A stretch of DNA of 64,000 nt, taken from the NCBI RefSeq assembly GCF_014205835.1, contig NZ_JACHCQ010000018.1, positions 1 to 64,000 on the forward strand. The letters run 5' to 3'. The notes below the pieces were generated by a model. That model was not told where the DNA came from. It searched no databases and saw only the letters and a program-made list of their open reading frames with translations. Below, piece by piece: positions 7,851 through 16,228 of this stretch. The stretch comes from Pedobacter sp. AK013 (GTDB taxonomy: Bacteria; Bacteroidota; Bacteroidia; Sphingobacteriales; Sphingobacteriaceae). Both the position numbers and the translations under genes were made by a program. Each line of letters begins with the position of its first letter. Positions within the stretch are counted from its first letter, which is position 1.

Positions 7851-9983
7851 CTATTTGCCGGCTTTGTTGAGGTTATTAAAATAGTTTTGATACAATGTCG
7901 TGGCTGGGCTGGTACTTTGTATTTGTGGTTTGGCCTGTTCGGTATTGATCATATTTTGTATGGCTTGTTGAACCAGATCAATATCGTTGATTATCAGTTT
8001 ATTGGTTGTGCTTAACTTTCTTAAACTACTCAGGGCGCTTAAATAAGTGGAAGGATGATCTGCTGCTGAACCAATCATATATTTCTCTGTTTCGCTGAGT
8101 AAGTATTGATCTTGCTCGCTGAATTTTTTGCCCGTTTTTCTGCTTTCCAACAAGGCGAGAGCCGCTTTTAAAGAAGCTGTCCTTTTTTCTTTTTGCTCAA
8201 ACGACATTTTCTGTACTGGTTGTGTAATCTTGTCCAGTTCTCCGCTTAAGCGTTTTTCAGGTTTTAGCGCAGCCGTTTTTACGGTAGTTTTAGCCACATA
8301 AGCCCGAGATTTTTGCTGCAGGTCTTTGAGTAACCTCAGCGCTTTATATTCGTAAGGTAATGCTTCCTGGGGTTTGTAAGTTCTCAAACGAAGTTCTGCA
8401 TTCCACATCTCAGTTAAAACCGCCTTTAACTGCGCCTTCATTTCCGGCTCAAAAAAGGTGGCATCTTCAGCAATATCATGTTTGTGCGCATATTTATCCA
8501 TAATGGTGGTCACATCACCAAACTTTTCGATCCCACTTTTGTGCTCAGCATGTTCATCGTGGTCATCATGATCGCCCCCAATTTCAGTTTCGTTTTCTTC
8601 ACCTAAAAACTGCCCGTAACGTAATCTTAATAACTTTTGATCAATACCTAAGTCATTACTTCTGTTTTTAAATGCCTGAGCAGGTATTGATGATTGTTCT
8701 TTCAATAATTTCTCGGTATCAATAATGATCTGCCTTTCACTCCTGAAATACTCCGGAACCAGGTTAACGCCATTGGTCATGCCAGCTAAACTCATTAATT
8801 CGGCAGTATCTACGATGGAAACAAAATAAACATCAGAGCGGCTAGATTGACCATGGTTATCCATTGCTTTGATGAAAAAGTAAAGCTCATCGCCCGGTTT
8901 CATGCCAAGGCTTTTTAAATCGATTAATTTGGTAAGTGCAATGCTTTTTTTGTTGTTGAAATTGGTGTTGAAAGAAAGCTTTTTCTCGGTAAAACTCACA
9001 CCTTCACCTTTGCCACTGGCCATGGTTGCAGATATAAAAGCATCATTGATGCCGTAGTCATCAGTAAGTGATACATTCAGGTTAATTTTTTGGGGCTGAC
9101 CGATATCAATTGTTGTGTGTTGCTTGGGTTGCGTAATTTTAATTGTAATAGGTAAATCGGGAATGATCTCGATCTGGTAGAGATCTGATTTTTTACCATC
9201 CAGATCTAATTGATAAAAACCTGATTTGTTGACGGTTTTACTGTAGTCCCATTGTGTGTGTGATGCGCTTAAGGCTTTTAGTGAAACAACTTCGTTATCG
9301 TTAAAGATGATTTTCAGTTTTTTAATGCCAATGTTCGTTTCTATTTTCCAGTTTACTTTGGCACCTGTTTCTGCAGTAATCGTAAATTGCTTTTGTTTAC
9401 GCTCGCTTTTTTGAGTGTAGGCAGGCGGAATGATGGTTGCGCTGAAATCGGAAATTTCTGCCGGAATATTTTCCTTAACTGCTGGAATCTGACTTGCCTT
9501 TTCGTGAAAATTTAAAGGTTCATTTTTATGCAAGGAAATTTGGCTGATACCAATGCTGATGAGCAATCCTACAAGAAGGATAACCAAGCCCAAATATAAT
9601 TTCTTTGCTGGTTCTTTTGGCTGTGGTAGACTAGTGAGGATATTTTCAATCTTATTTCGTTGTAATTGTTGTAATATCGATAATTCAAGCTCATTCTTGA
9701 GTAGCAGATCAGCACTTTCTTCCAATTCAGGATACTGGTTGTTTACAAATCTCGAAACATCATGGTCGGTGGTTTTCCAAATGGGTTTACTGAATAAAAG
9801 AATAGCCAGAACAATAGGAAAAACCAGCGCAAAAAGCCATGGCGAAAAATGCAATAGATATACTGCAATGGCCGATAAAACCAAGGCTATGGCTAAAGCA
9901 ATTGCTAAGGTGCTAATCAGGTAAAAGCTAATCCACTTTTTCCTGAGGTTACTGATCCAATTTTGTCCTTCAGCTCTTAACAT
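7851..9983 (-). CDS. DUF4175-like membrane-anchored protein
   Basis: From the ATG at 9983 this is a 710-residue protein: MLRAEGQNW, two adjacent membrane helices (about 20-65), a third at about 130-150, then a large periplasmic part with beta-rich repeats and a helical, Lys/Glu/Gln-rich C-terminal third. It resembles the DUF4175-type proteins annotated in Bacteroidota next to BatA genes; I am moderately sure. A frame extends upstream to a TTG at 10025, but the ATG overlapping the previous gene's end by 14 bases is the better start. A short His/Asp-rich stretch (HDDHDEHAEH, about residue 470) stands out and could bind metal. The following gene begins two bases after its stop. Confidence 0.7.
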   Translation of the reverse strand: MLRAEGQNWISNLRKKWISFYLISTLAIALAIALVLSAIAVYLLHFSPWLFALVFPIVLAILLFSKPIWKTTDHDVSRFVNNQYPELEESADLLLKNELELSILQQLQRNKIENILTSLPQPKEPAKKLYLGLVILLVGLLISIGISQISLHKNEPLNFHEKASQIPAVKENIPAEISDFSATIIPPAYTQKSERKQKQFTITAETGAKVNWKIETNIGIKKLKIIFNDNEVVSLKALSASHTQWDYSKTVNKSGFYQLDLDGKKSDLYQIEIIPDLPITIKITQPKQHTTIDIGQPQKINLNVSLTDDYGINDAFISATMASGKGEGVSFTEKKLSFNTNFNNKKSIALTKLIDLKSLGMKPGDELYFFIKAMDNHGQSSRSDVYFVSIVDTAELMSLAGMTNGVNLVPEYFRSERQIIIDTEKLLKEQSSIPAQAFKNRSNDLGIDQKLLRLRYGQFLGEENETEIGGDHDDHDEHAEHKSGIEKFGDVTTIMDKYAHKHDIAEDATFFEPEMKAQLKAVLTEMWNAELRLRTYKPQEALPYEYKALRLLKDLQQKSRAYVAKTTVKTAALKPEKRLSGELDKITQPVQKMSFEQKEKRTASLKAALALLESRKTGKKFSEQDQYLLSETEKYMIGSAADHPSTYLSALSSLRKLSTTNKLIINDIDLVQQAIQNMINTEQAKPQIQSTSPATTLYQNYFNNLNKAGK

Positions 9984-11340
9984 AATTCGGTTTTTTTCTG
10001 AATGATAAAATACGTTCGGTAACAAAAATCAATAAAGCAGCTATCCAGAATAAAGTTCCAAGCGCTTCATTTTGAGTTGTTCTTATAGCCGATTCGGCTC
10101 TGTTGGACTGAAAGGCATTTTTTTGCCCGTCTGATAAACGTCGTTGATCGGCAGGGTTGTCTTCGAAACCAAAATCTGCTGAATTTTCCGCTCTGATTAC
10201 AATGGGCATCATTGCTTTCACAAATACACCATCCCAAACCAATTCGTTCCACTGCGGATTAAACCGGCTATAAAAATGGAATATAGTTAGATTGTTTACC
10301 TTTTCGCTGGCTAAGATTGCATTTCCGAAACCGTCAGTCCATATTTTTTTAGCTCCATTTATTGGAACAGTTCTTTTACTCAATTTAATATGACGGCCAT
10401 CTAAGTTAATAAATGAGGGTTCGGCAATTATTTTCCCATTTTCATATTGAAATAGAGCTCCACTCGGTGCAATTGAAGATTTGAAGTTTGTAGCTACTGC
10501 ATCACTTGATAACCAAAAACCAATATCTATTTTCCCCGAAGCAGGGTTAATGACGATTTTTCGCTTTGTAAAGTTGCCAATGGCTTTTAAAGCCGCAATG
10601 AGATATTTTCCATCCGCAGTTCCAGAAGTTTGATGTATGGCGATGTTTATCGGTGCCTCATCTCCCGAATTTAAAGTTTGGTATGCGGTATTGGACGGAT
10701 TAGATTTTGCTTCATATTTCTTTCCTGCATATTCGGCAATCCAGCTGCTAATCGTATCGGTTTCGGTTAATGCAATATATTTCAATTGATAGTTAATAAT
10801 TGGCAGTTCGTTACCAAAATGGCTTAAACGCCGATCGGCAAAAAGATAAACGTTCGTACCTGCCGGAACAAAATGATTAGCTGCACTTAATAAAGCGTTA
10901 TAACTTAGGCTGTTAGTCTTTTTTGCTTGATTATCGGTAGTATCTTTTAAGTTTAATGGAGTAAAACCAAGATTAAAATCATGGATTTCGTAACCCTTTT
11001 TTAGCAACGAATCGATCGTTTTTTTATTCGAATTAAAAACCTGTTGAAAAGTAGCTTTATCAGCTAAAATCCATCCATTTTTACTCTTACCCGAAATAAT
11101 TTTTTTTAGGTAAGGCCGCGCCAGAAGAAGTGCCAGCAATGCCAAAAGCAAACAGCGTAATAACAATAATAGCCAATCGTTAATTTTAAAGCTTTTTGAG
11201 CTTGCCCTCGAGCTTTCGCCAAGCAGTGCAATGCTACCAATCTTAATGGTTTTGCCCTGTTTAACATTCCACAAGTGGATAATGAGCGGAACAATTAATC
11301 CTGCAAGTGCCAATAAACCTATGGGAGATAAAAAATGCAC
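9970..11340 (-). CDS. BatA-like (aerotolerance regulator N-terminal domain) membrane protein
   Basis: The 456-residue protein begins MHFLSPIGLLALAGLIVPLI, the signature start of the BatA N-terminal domain, with a second membrane segment at about 55-77 (WLLLLLRCLLLALLALLLARP) and a final one near the C-terminus (about 428-445, ALGTLFWIAALLIFVTERI). The middle resembles a degenerate von Willebrand A fold, with no full MIDAS motif that I can see. The start codon is GTG at 11338-11340, three bases past the DUF58 stop. The C-terminus overlaps the next gene by 14 bases. In Bacteroidota such proteins sit with MoxR and DUF58 partners and are linked to envelope stress or aerotolerance, but their mechanism is unknown. 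Confidence 0.82.
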   Translation of the reverse strand: MHFLSPIGLLALAGLIVPLIIHLWNVKQGKTIKIGSIALLGESSRASSKSFKINDWLLLLLRCLLLALLALLLARPYLKKIISGKSKNGWILADKATFQQVFNSNKKTIDSLLKKGYEIHDFNLGFTPLNLKDTTDNQAKKTNSLSYNALLSAANHFVPAGTNVYLFADRRLSHFGNELPIINYQLKYIALTETDTISSWIAEYAGKKYEAKSNPSNTAYQTLNSGDEAPINIAIHQTSGTADGKYLIAALKAIGNFTKRKIVINPASGKIDIGFWLSSDAVATNFKSSIAPSGALFQYENGKIIAEPSFINLDGRHIKLSKRTVPINGAKKIWTDGFGNAILASEKVNNLTIFHFYSRFNPQWNELVWDGVFVKAMMPIVIRAENSADFGFEDNPADQRRLSDGQKNAFQSNRAESAIRTTQNEALGTLFWIAALLIFVTERILSFRKKPNYVKS

Positions 11341-11343
11341 CGT

Positions 11344-12231
11344 TTAAATTCTAAGTTTACTTCTTTGTTTTAAAAAATCTCTTAAGGCCTGGTCTAAAGG
11401 TTCGTCAGTACAAATGGTTCGGTAGAAAATTCTTCTGTCGAGCATTTTAACTCTTGTTTCCTCTAAATAAGTTGCGAGTTTACTTTTATAATCCTCTCTG
11501 GCTTTTTCCTGGTCGATCTGAATGATTTCGCCTGTTTCTAAGTCCTCAAAAGTGCTATACCCTTTAAAATCAAGATCGAGTTCATTTCTTGATACCACAT
11601 GAAAAACAACAATTTCGTGTCGCAGTGTATTTAAAGTATCCAGCAATTTAATAATCTCTTCATCACTTTGATAAAGGTCGGTCACAAAAATGAGCAATTC
11701 GCGTTTTTGAGTGCCAGCAAATAATTCTTTATAATGGATAGGTTTGGTAAAATTTCCTTCAGGGTTAATCTGCTCCAACTGATAAAATAACCTGGCCAAA
11801 TGCTGGTAGTCCTGCTTGGCCGCCATAGAAAATATGCCAGAATTTTTCAGTACATATAAACCAATGGCATCGCCCTGTAAATTTGCGAGATAGGCCAGTG
11901 AGGCGCCGATATAGCGTGCATATTCTATTTTGGTAAAATCGCCATCGCTATGGTTCATTGAGGCACTGGCATCTATTAATATTCGAATGGCAATATTGGT
12001 TTCCACTTCCGATTCACGGATGTAGTAGCGGTCGGAGCGGGCAAACATTTTCCAATCGAGTGAGCGTAGATCATCACCAGGCTGGTAACTTCTGTATTGG
12101 CTAAACTCCAAGCCCGGGCCCTTTACCGTACTTTTATTAATGCCGTTCATAAACCCGTCAACCGTCATTTTAGCTGATAAGGAGAGGTCTTTAATGGCCA
12201 TCAATATTTTCGGATCCAGTAGTTTTTGCAT
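11344..12231 (-). CDS. DUF58 domain protein of MoxR operon
   Basis: A 295-residue soluble protein with the DUF58 hallmark, FSQYRSYQPGDDLRSLDWKM, around residues 43-62, followed by a VWA-like region with DASASMN (a DxSxS metal-site motif, residues about 89-95) and FVTDLYQ. DUF58 proteins are partners of MoxR AAA+ ATPases. The ATG at 12231 overlaps the MoxR stop by one base (TGATG), which marks translational coupling; one extra TTG codon upstream is possible but unlikely. It is followed by the BatA-like gene after three bases. The protein probably links the ATPase to the membrane subunits. Family assignment is firm; the cellular role is not established. Confidence 0.9.
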   Translation of the reverse strand: MQKLLDPKILMAIKDLSLSAKMTVDGFMNGINKSTVKGPGLEFSQYRSYQPGDDLRSLDWKMFARSDRYYIRESEVETNIAIRILIDASASMNHSDGDFTKIEYARYIGASLAYLANLQGDAIGLYVLKNSGIFSMAAKQDYQHLARLFYQLEQINPEGNFTKPIHYKELFAGTQKRELLIFVTDLYQSDEEIIKLLDTLNTLRHEIVVFHVVSRNELDLDFKGYSTFEDLETGEIIQIDQEKAREDYKSKLATYLEETRVKMLDRRIFYRTICTDEPLDQALRDFLKQRSKLRI

Positions 12232-13277
12232 CAAATGTTCGCTTTTGGTTTCGAAATAGCTCTAATTAATTCATCAGTTACTTTATCTGACGAAACATTT
12301 TCTGCTTCGGCTTTAAAATTCATTAATACCCTATGGCGCAATACCGGGTAAGCCATGGCTTGTAAATCTTCCATGATCACTGCATATCTGCCTTTAAATA
12401 AGGCTCTTGCTTTTGCCGTCAAAATTAGCGCTTGTCCAGCACGTGGGCCTGCACCCCAACGTACCCATTCTTTTACGAAACTTACAGCGGTGGTATCTGG
12501 GCGTGTAGCACGGATCATTTCGATTACATAAGTAATCAAATCATCACTAATACTTACTTCACGTGTAATGGCCTGTAATTCTTTGATTTCTTCAGCACCA
12601 ATAATGGGGTTGATTACTGCTTTTTTACTACCTGTTGTACTGCTTAAAATCTGTGTTTCTTCGGCTGCCGTTGGGTAACCGATTTTGATGTACAAAAGAA
12701 AACGGTCTAATTGTGCTTCTGGCAGGGGGTAGGTTCCGGCCTGTTCAATCGGGTTTTGGGTAGCCAGGATAAAAAATGGCCGATCTAAAGGGTAAGTTTG
12801 CCCGCCATAAGTTACTTCAAATTCCTGCATGGCTTCCAATAAAGCCGATTGGGTTTTTGGAGGAGTTCTATTCACCTCATCGGCCAGAATAATATTGGCA
12901 AATAATGGCCCTTTGTTAAATTTAAAGAAACGTTTTCCGGTTACATGGTCTTCTTCCAGTATTTCGGTACCAACAATATCAGTGGGCATTAAATCGGGCG
13001 TAAACTGGATTCTTCTGAAAGAAAGATCCAAAGCCTGCGACATGGTTCTCACCATTAAAGTTTTCGCTAAACCTGGTACACCTTCCAGTAAACAGTGTCC
13101 GCCGGCCATTAATGCAATCAGCATTTCTTCAATGATCACATCTTGACCCACAATTACTTTCTGTATTTCGCTTTTTAACAGGGAGATCTTATCGATCAAT
13201 ATTTTTAGGTTGCTTTCTGAACGATCCAAAACGGTTGATTTTTTAGTATAACGATATTGTGCTTCAATATAGCGCAT
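12231..13277 (-). CDS. MoxR-family AAA+ ATPase
   Basis: A 348-residue AAA+ ATPase. Walker A is GVPGLAKT (about residues 69-76), Walker B is ILADEVNR (about 129-136) followed by TPPKTQSALLEAMQE, and sensor 1 is ATQNP. The C-terminal lid domain is present. These are diagnostic of the MoxR family, which acts as a chaperone-like partner of DUF58 and VWA proteins. It is the first gene of a tight five-gene minus-strand operon. The ATG at 13275-13277 (MRYIEAQ) is used here; the divergent DUF4159 gene begins about 100 bases away, so the promoters of both lie in that gap. Confidence 0.93.
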   Translation of the reverse strand: MRYIEAQYRYTKKSTVLDRSESNLKILIDKISLLKSEIQKVIVGQDVIIEEMLIALMAGGHCLLEGVPGLAKTLMVRTMSQALDLSFRRIQFTPDLMPTDIVGTEILEEDHVTGKRFFKFNKGPLFANIILADEVNRTPPKTQSALLEAMQEFEVTYGGQTYPLDRPFFILATQNPIEQAGTYPLPEAQLDRFLLYIKIGYPTAAEETQILSSTTGSKKAVINPIIGAEEIKELQAITREVSISDDLITYVIEMIRATRPDTTAVSFVKEWVRWGAGPRAGQALILTAKARALFKGRYAVIMEDLQAMAYPVLRHRVLMNFKAEAENVSSDKVTDELIRAISKPKANI

Positions 13278-13378
13278 ATTGGCAGATAGTTTTAGTTCTA
13301 TGGAAAGAATATCAAAAAATTTACAAGATTTTTTGGATAAAAAATCTAAATAATAAAAAATGAAGGTAATTTTAGGCT

Positions 13379-14008
13379 GTGCGAAGAGCTAAATTTACAT
13401 TTGCGAGGTTAAAATATAATTCGGGAGACTGGGATACCGATCAGCGTATGCCTTCTAATCTGTTAAATTCTTTATTGGAGTATACCACTATTCCGTTAGA
13501 TGAAGAAGAGAAAATTGTAGAATTGAGCAGCCGAGATTTATTTAAATACCCTTTTTGTTATTTAAGTGGACACAAACTGGTTCAATTTACACAGCAGGAA
13601 GCCGTCAATTTTAAAACCTACGTGCACAACGGGGGCTTTGTTTTTGTAGATGATTGCAACCACGATATTGATGGTTTATTTGCCCGCTCGTTCGAAACTC
13701 AGATGAGTAACCTTTTTGGCCCTCAGGCTTTGAAGAAAATCCCCAATAACCATGGCATTTATAGTTCTTTCTTTAAGTTTGAGAAAGGCCCACCTACAAC
13801 TTCTTTCGAGCTAAACGGCTGGGGTGATGATCTGGTGCACGATTACCTGAAAGCAATTACTGTTAACAACAGAATAGGGGTGTTGTACAGCAATAAAGAT
13901 TACGGTTGCGAGTGGGATTACGATTTCAGAAACAAGCGTTTTTTGGCAGAGGATAATACCAAATTCGGGGTAAATATTATCCTTTACGCGATGGGCATAA
14001 ACAGTTAG
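13379..14008 (+). CDS. DUF4159 domain protein
   Basis: The 209-residue product carries the DUF4159 pattern: FTFARLKYNSGDWDTDQRMP at the N-terminus, YPFCYLSGHKLVQFT in the middle, and NGGFVFVDDCNHD, which recalls a glutamine-amidotransferase-like fold. No signal peptide is visible; many relatives have one. The start must be GTG at 13379, because a stop (TAG) lies two codons upstream in frame. A short ATG frame at 13361 ends after ten codons in another frame, so a lost N-terminal leader is conceivable. It diverges from the MoxR operon. Genes of this family often sit with TldD and MoxR/Bat clusters in this phylum, which fits a shared but unknown role. Confidence 0.8.
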   Translation: MRRAKFTFARLKYNSGDWDTDQRMPSNLLNSLLEYTTIPLDEEEKIVELSSRDLFKYPFCYLSGHKLVQFTQQEAVNFKTYVHNGGFVFVDDCNHDIDGLFARSFETQMSNLFGPQALKKIPNNHGIYSSFFKFEKGPPTTSFELNGWGDDLVHDYLKAITVNNRIGVLYSNKDYGCEWDYDFRNKRFLAEDNTKFGVNIILYAMGINS

Positions 14009-14031
14009 CAATTGGTAATTTTCTTTTTGTG

Positions 14032-14055
14032 CTGTCAGATGGTACCATCTGACAG
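14032..14055. repeat. Perfect 24-base palindrome
   Basis: CTGTCAGATGGT followed by its exact complement ACCATCTGACAG, with no loop, 24 bases after the DUF4159 stop codon. A 20-base relative with three changes occurs at 49591-49610. It may mark an intergenic repeat or a protein-binding site. A loop-free palindrome is a poor terminator. Confidence 0.7.
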
Positions 14056-14131
14056 GTTGAAACCATTCATTAACTAAACTGAAAAGCAGCAGGTGGTAAA
14101 CAACTACCGCTATGCTTATTATGTTTTTTTA

Positions 14132-14205
14132 TTAACCATATAAGATATTTAAGAACATGAAAGTGCATTGAGCTTATATGAACCTTCAATGTCTTATATG
14201 GTTAA
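14132..14205. repeat. Imperfect palindromic element with TTAACCATATAAGA ends
   Basis: Outer arms TTAACCATATAAGA (14132-14145) and TCTTATATGGTTAA (14192-14205) pair over about 13 bases, enclosing a partly self-complementary core with ATTGAGCTTATATG. It lies in the gap between the DUF4159 gene and the Lrp gene, two convergent genes. The rest of this 320-base gap shows no gene. It resembles small interspersed repeats of the phylum; mobility is not shown. Confidence 0.65.
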
Positions 14206-14328
14206 AAAGCAATTGTATTGTTTATGTGGTTACCTCTGATTGCCATACACTTATTTTACCATCTAAGTTGCTTGAGTTCATCAATTAACCGATCAACAGC
14301 ATTAATAATAACTAATGAACCAATACAC

Positions 14329-14796
14329 CTAAAGTGCGTAAGCCGTTTCGGCCTTCGATTGATTAAGTACTAAAAAACTCTGTATATTTCCAACATAAGC
14401 CAGCGCGCCTATATTGTCTCTCAGAAAATTGTTATAAGAAACCATATCGGGCATGGCAACTTTAAGCATAAAATCGAAATGACCAGTAAGGTGGTAACAC
14501 TCCATTACCTCGGGGTATTTCTCCATTTCAGTCTTGAATGCGCTTACAATATCCTCTGAATGCATGGTAAGTTGAATGTGCGGAAAGGCTATAAAATGCG
14601 ACCTCAGTTTATCAATATCTACAATGGCAACTGTTGATTTGATGTAGCCGTTTGCCCGCAGTTTTTTAATACGCTCTACAATATTGGTCATACTTTTCCT
14701 AAGCTTTCCCGAAACTTCTTTATAGGTTAATAATCCGTCATGTTGTAAAAGATTTAGGATTTGGATATCTGTCTGATCAACTTTTTGAGGTTGCAT
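14329..14796 (-). CDS. Lrp/AsnC-family transcriptional regulator
   Basis: A 155-residue DNA-binding regulator. Residues about 5-60 form a winged helix-turn-helix (DIQILNLLQHDGLLTYKEVS ... MTNIVERIKKLRANGYI), and residues about 70-150 form the RAM effector-binding fold with the family motif VMECYHLTGHFDFMLKV. Such proteins sense amino acids or related small molecules and often control their own gene. It diverges from serC across 323 bases. Two copies of a 13-base motif (TACTTAGTGTATA) lie upstream, the nearer six bases before the start codon, which fits autoregulation. Whether serC is also a target is an inference from position. Confidence 0.92.
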   Translation of the reverse strand: MQPQKVDQTDIQILNLLQHDGLLTYKEVSGKLRKSMTNIVERIKKLRANGYIKSTVAIVDIDKLRSHFIAFPHIQLTMHSEDIVSAFKTEMEKYPEVMECYHLTGHFDFMLKVAMPDMVSYNNFLRDNIGALAYVGNIQSFLVLNQSKAETAYAL

Positions 14797-14801
14797 GTAA
14801 A

Positions 14802-14915
14802 TACTTAGTGTATAATTGTTTCTATTTTGTTCGCTTTTGTAAAGCCTAAAAATAATTAAAATAAGGTATATTTATTTAATTTATTCTTGTTAATTAAAAA
14901 TGTACTTAGTGTATA
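14802..14915. promoter_or_regulatory. Two copies of TACTTAGTGTATA, candidate Lrp-family operators
   Basis: The identical 13-mer occurs at 14802-14814 and 14903-14915, in the same orientation, 101 bases apart. The first copy abuts the Lrp/AsnC start codon. The motif has partial dyad symmetry (TACnCTnnGTA on the other strand). Lrp-family proteins bind several sites and wrap DNA, so spaced repeats in the intergenic region shared with serC are plausible binding sites. No binding data. Confidence 0.5.
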
Positions 14916-15119
14916 TATTACAATAATGGCTGGGATTATGGAGTGTAAATAAAAATTATATTCTGTCATCTTATTTTCTTGATATACCAAACCAAATTTT
15001 TAGGATGTTTAGGGTTTTCCAAAAAATAATTTTTACCAAAAAAATGGGTTGTTGCGGTATAATTTGCTTAATTACTGATCTTTACACTGTAATTAATTTA
15101 ACCGAATATTATTTTTCTC

Positions 15120-16217
15120 ATGCATAAAAAACACAACTTTGGTGCCGGTCCATGCATATTGCCGTCATCTGTAATGGAGCAAGCTGCTCAGGCCGTAATT
15201 AATTGGGGAGGGATGGGTTTGTCTATTTTAGAAGTGTCTCATCGGTCGCCAGAATTTGAAGATGTGGTGCTTAAAACCCAGCTTTTGGTTCGCGAGTTAT
15301 TGTCTGTTCCAGATCACTATGCTGTGCTTTTTTTACAGGGCGGGGCAAGTACACAATTTGCTATGGTTCCAATGAATTTTTTGAGTGCAGGAAAAAAAGC
15401 TGCTTATCTCGATACCGGGTATTTCGCACAGAAAGCCCTTAAAGAAGCCAAATTATTTGGTGAAGTAGAAATTGTAGCTTCTTCGAAAGATAAAGATTAT
15501 GCTTATATCCCAGTTGAGTTTAATAACGATAAGCAAGCTGCGTACCTGCATTGTACTTCAAATAATACGATTGAGGGGACAGAAATATTCGATTTTTCTA
15601 CTGCAGGTGCCCCGTTGATATGCGATATGTCATCAGATATTTTTTCAAGAGAAATTAATATCACCGATTTTGATCTGATCTATGCGGGTGCCCAAAAGAA
15701 TATGGGACCTGCAGGAATGACACTGGTTATTGCTAAAAATGAATTTATTAATCAGGCAAAAAAAGAAATTCCATCTATGATGGATTATCGGATATTCCGC
15801 GATAATATGAGTATGTACAATACACCGCCTGTTTTTTCTATTTATGTAGCCATGCTTAATTTATTGTGGCTTAAAGATCAAGGTGGCGTAAGTGGGATAG
15901 CGCAAAAAAATATAGAAAAGGCAAAATTATTATACGCTGAAATAGACCGAAATCCACTTTTTTATGGTACAGCCGATGTTGAGCATCGCTCTCGAATGAA
16001 TGTTACTTTCTTAGCCATTAATAAGGATGTAGAGGCCGAGTTCTTAAAATTTGCGGCTAACCTGGGAATTGTAGGCATAAAAGGCTACAGAACAGTAGGC
16101 GGATTTAGGGCTTCACTTTACAATGCGCTCCCACTATCGAGTGTTGAAGTATTGGTTAATGCCATGGCCAGTTTTGAAAAAGCATACAGTGATAAAATTG
16201 TTCTTGAACTCGAATAA
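15120..16217 (+). CDS. serC: Phosphoserine aminotransferase
   Basis: The 365-residue protein is a class-V aminotransferase that converts 3-phosphohydroxypyruvate and glutamate to phosphoserine in serine synthesis (and can serve pyridoxal-phosphate synthesis). The N-terminus HNFGAGPCILPSSVMEQAA and GMGLSILEVSHRSPEF are SerC signatures. The PLP lysine is K193 in YAGAQKNMGPAGMT, and the substrate-phosphate region HRSRMNVTF is present. Length agrees with the family (about 360). The start ATG at 15120 fits. It is followed after 11 bases by a DUF1015 gene. In many Bacteroidota serA lies between these two, but it is absent here. The Lrp/AsnC gene upstream may regulate it. Confidence 0.95.
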   Translation: MHKKHNFGAGPCILPSSVMEQAAQAVINWGGMGLSILEVSHRSPEFEDVVLKTQLLVRELLSVPDHYAVLFLQGGASTQFAMVPMNFLSAGKKAAYLDTGYFAQKALKEAKLFGEVEIVASSKDKDYAYIPVEFNNDKQAAYLHCTSNNTIEGTEIFDFSTAGAPLICDMSSDIFSREINITDFDLIYAGAQKNMGPAGMTLVIAKNEFINQAKKEIPSMMDYRIFRDNMSMYNTPPVFSIYVAMLNLLWLKDQGGVSGIAQKNIEKAKLLYAEIDRNPLFYGTADVEHRSRMNVTFLAINKDVEAEFLKFAANLGIVGIKGYRTVGGFRASLYNALPLSSVEVLVNAMASFEKAYSDKIVLELE

Positions 16218-16228
16218 TCTGTTAAACG

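Noticed and set aside
9553-9924. 123-codon plus-strand frame opposite the DUF4175-like gene
   Set aside because: It mirrors the membrane-helix-coding part of the real gene; the amino acid pattern is that of reverse-complemented hydrophobic codons.
13361-13393. ATG-started ten-codon frame just before the DUF4159 gene
   Set aside because: Too short and out of frame with the gene; mentioned only as a possible lost leader.
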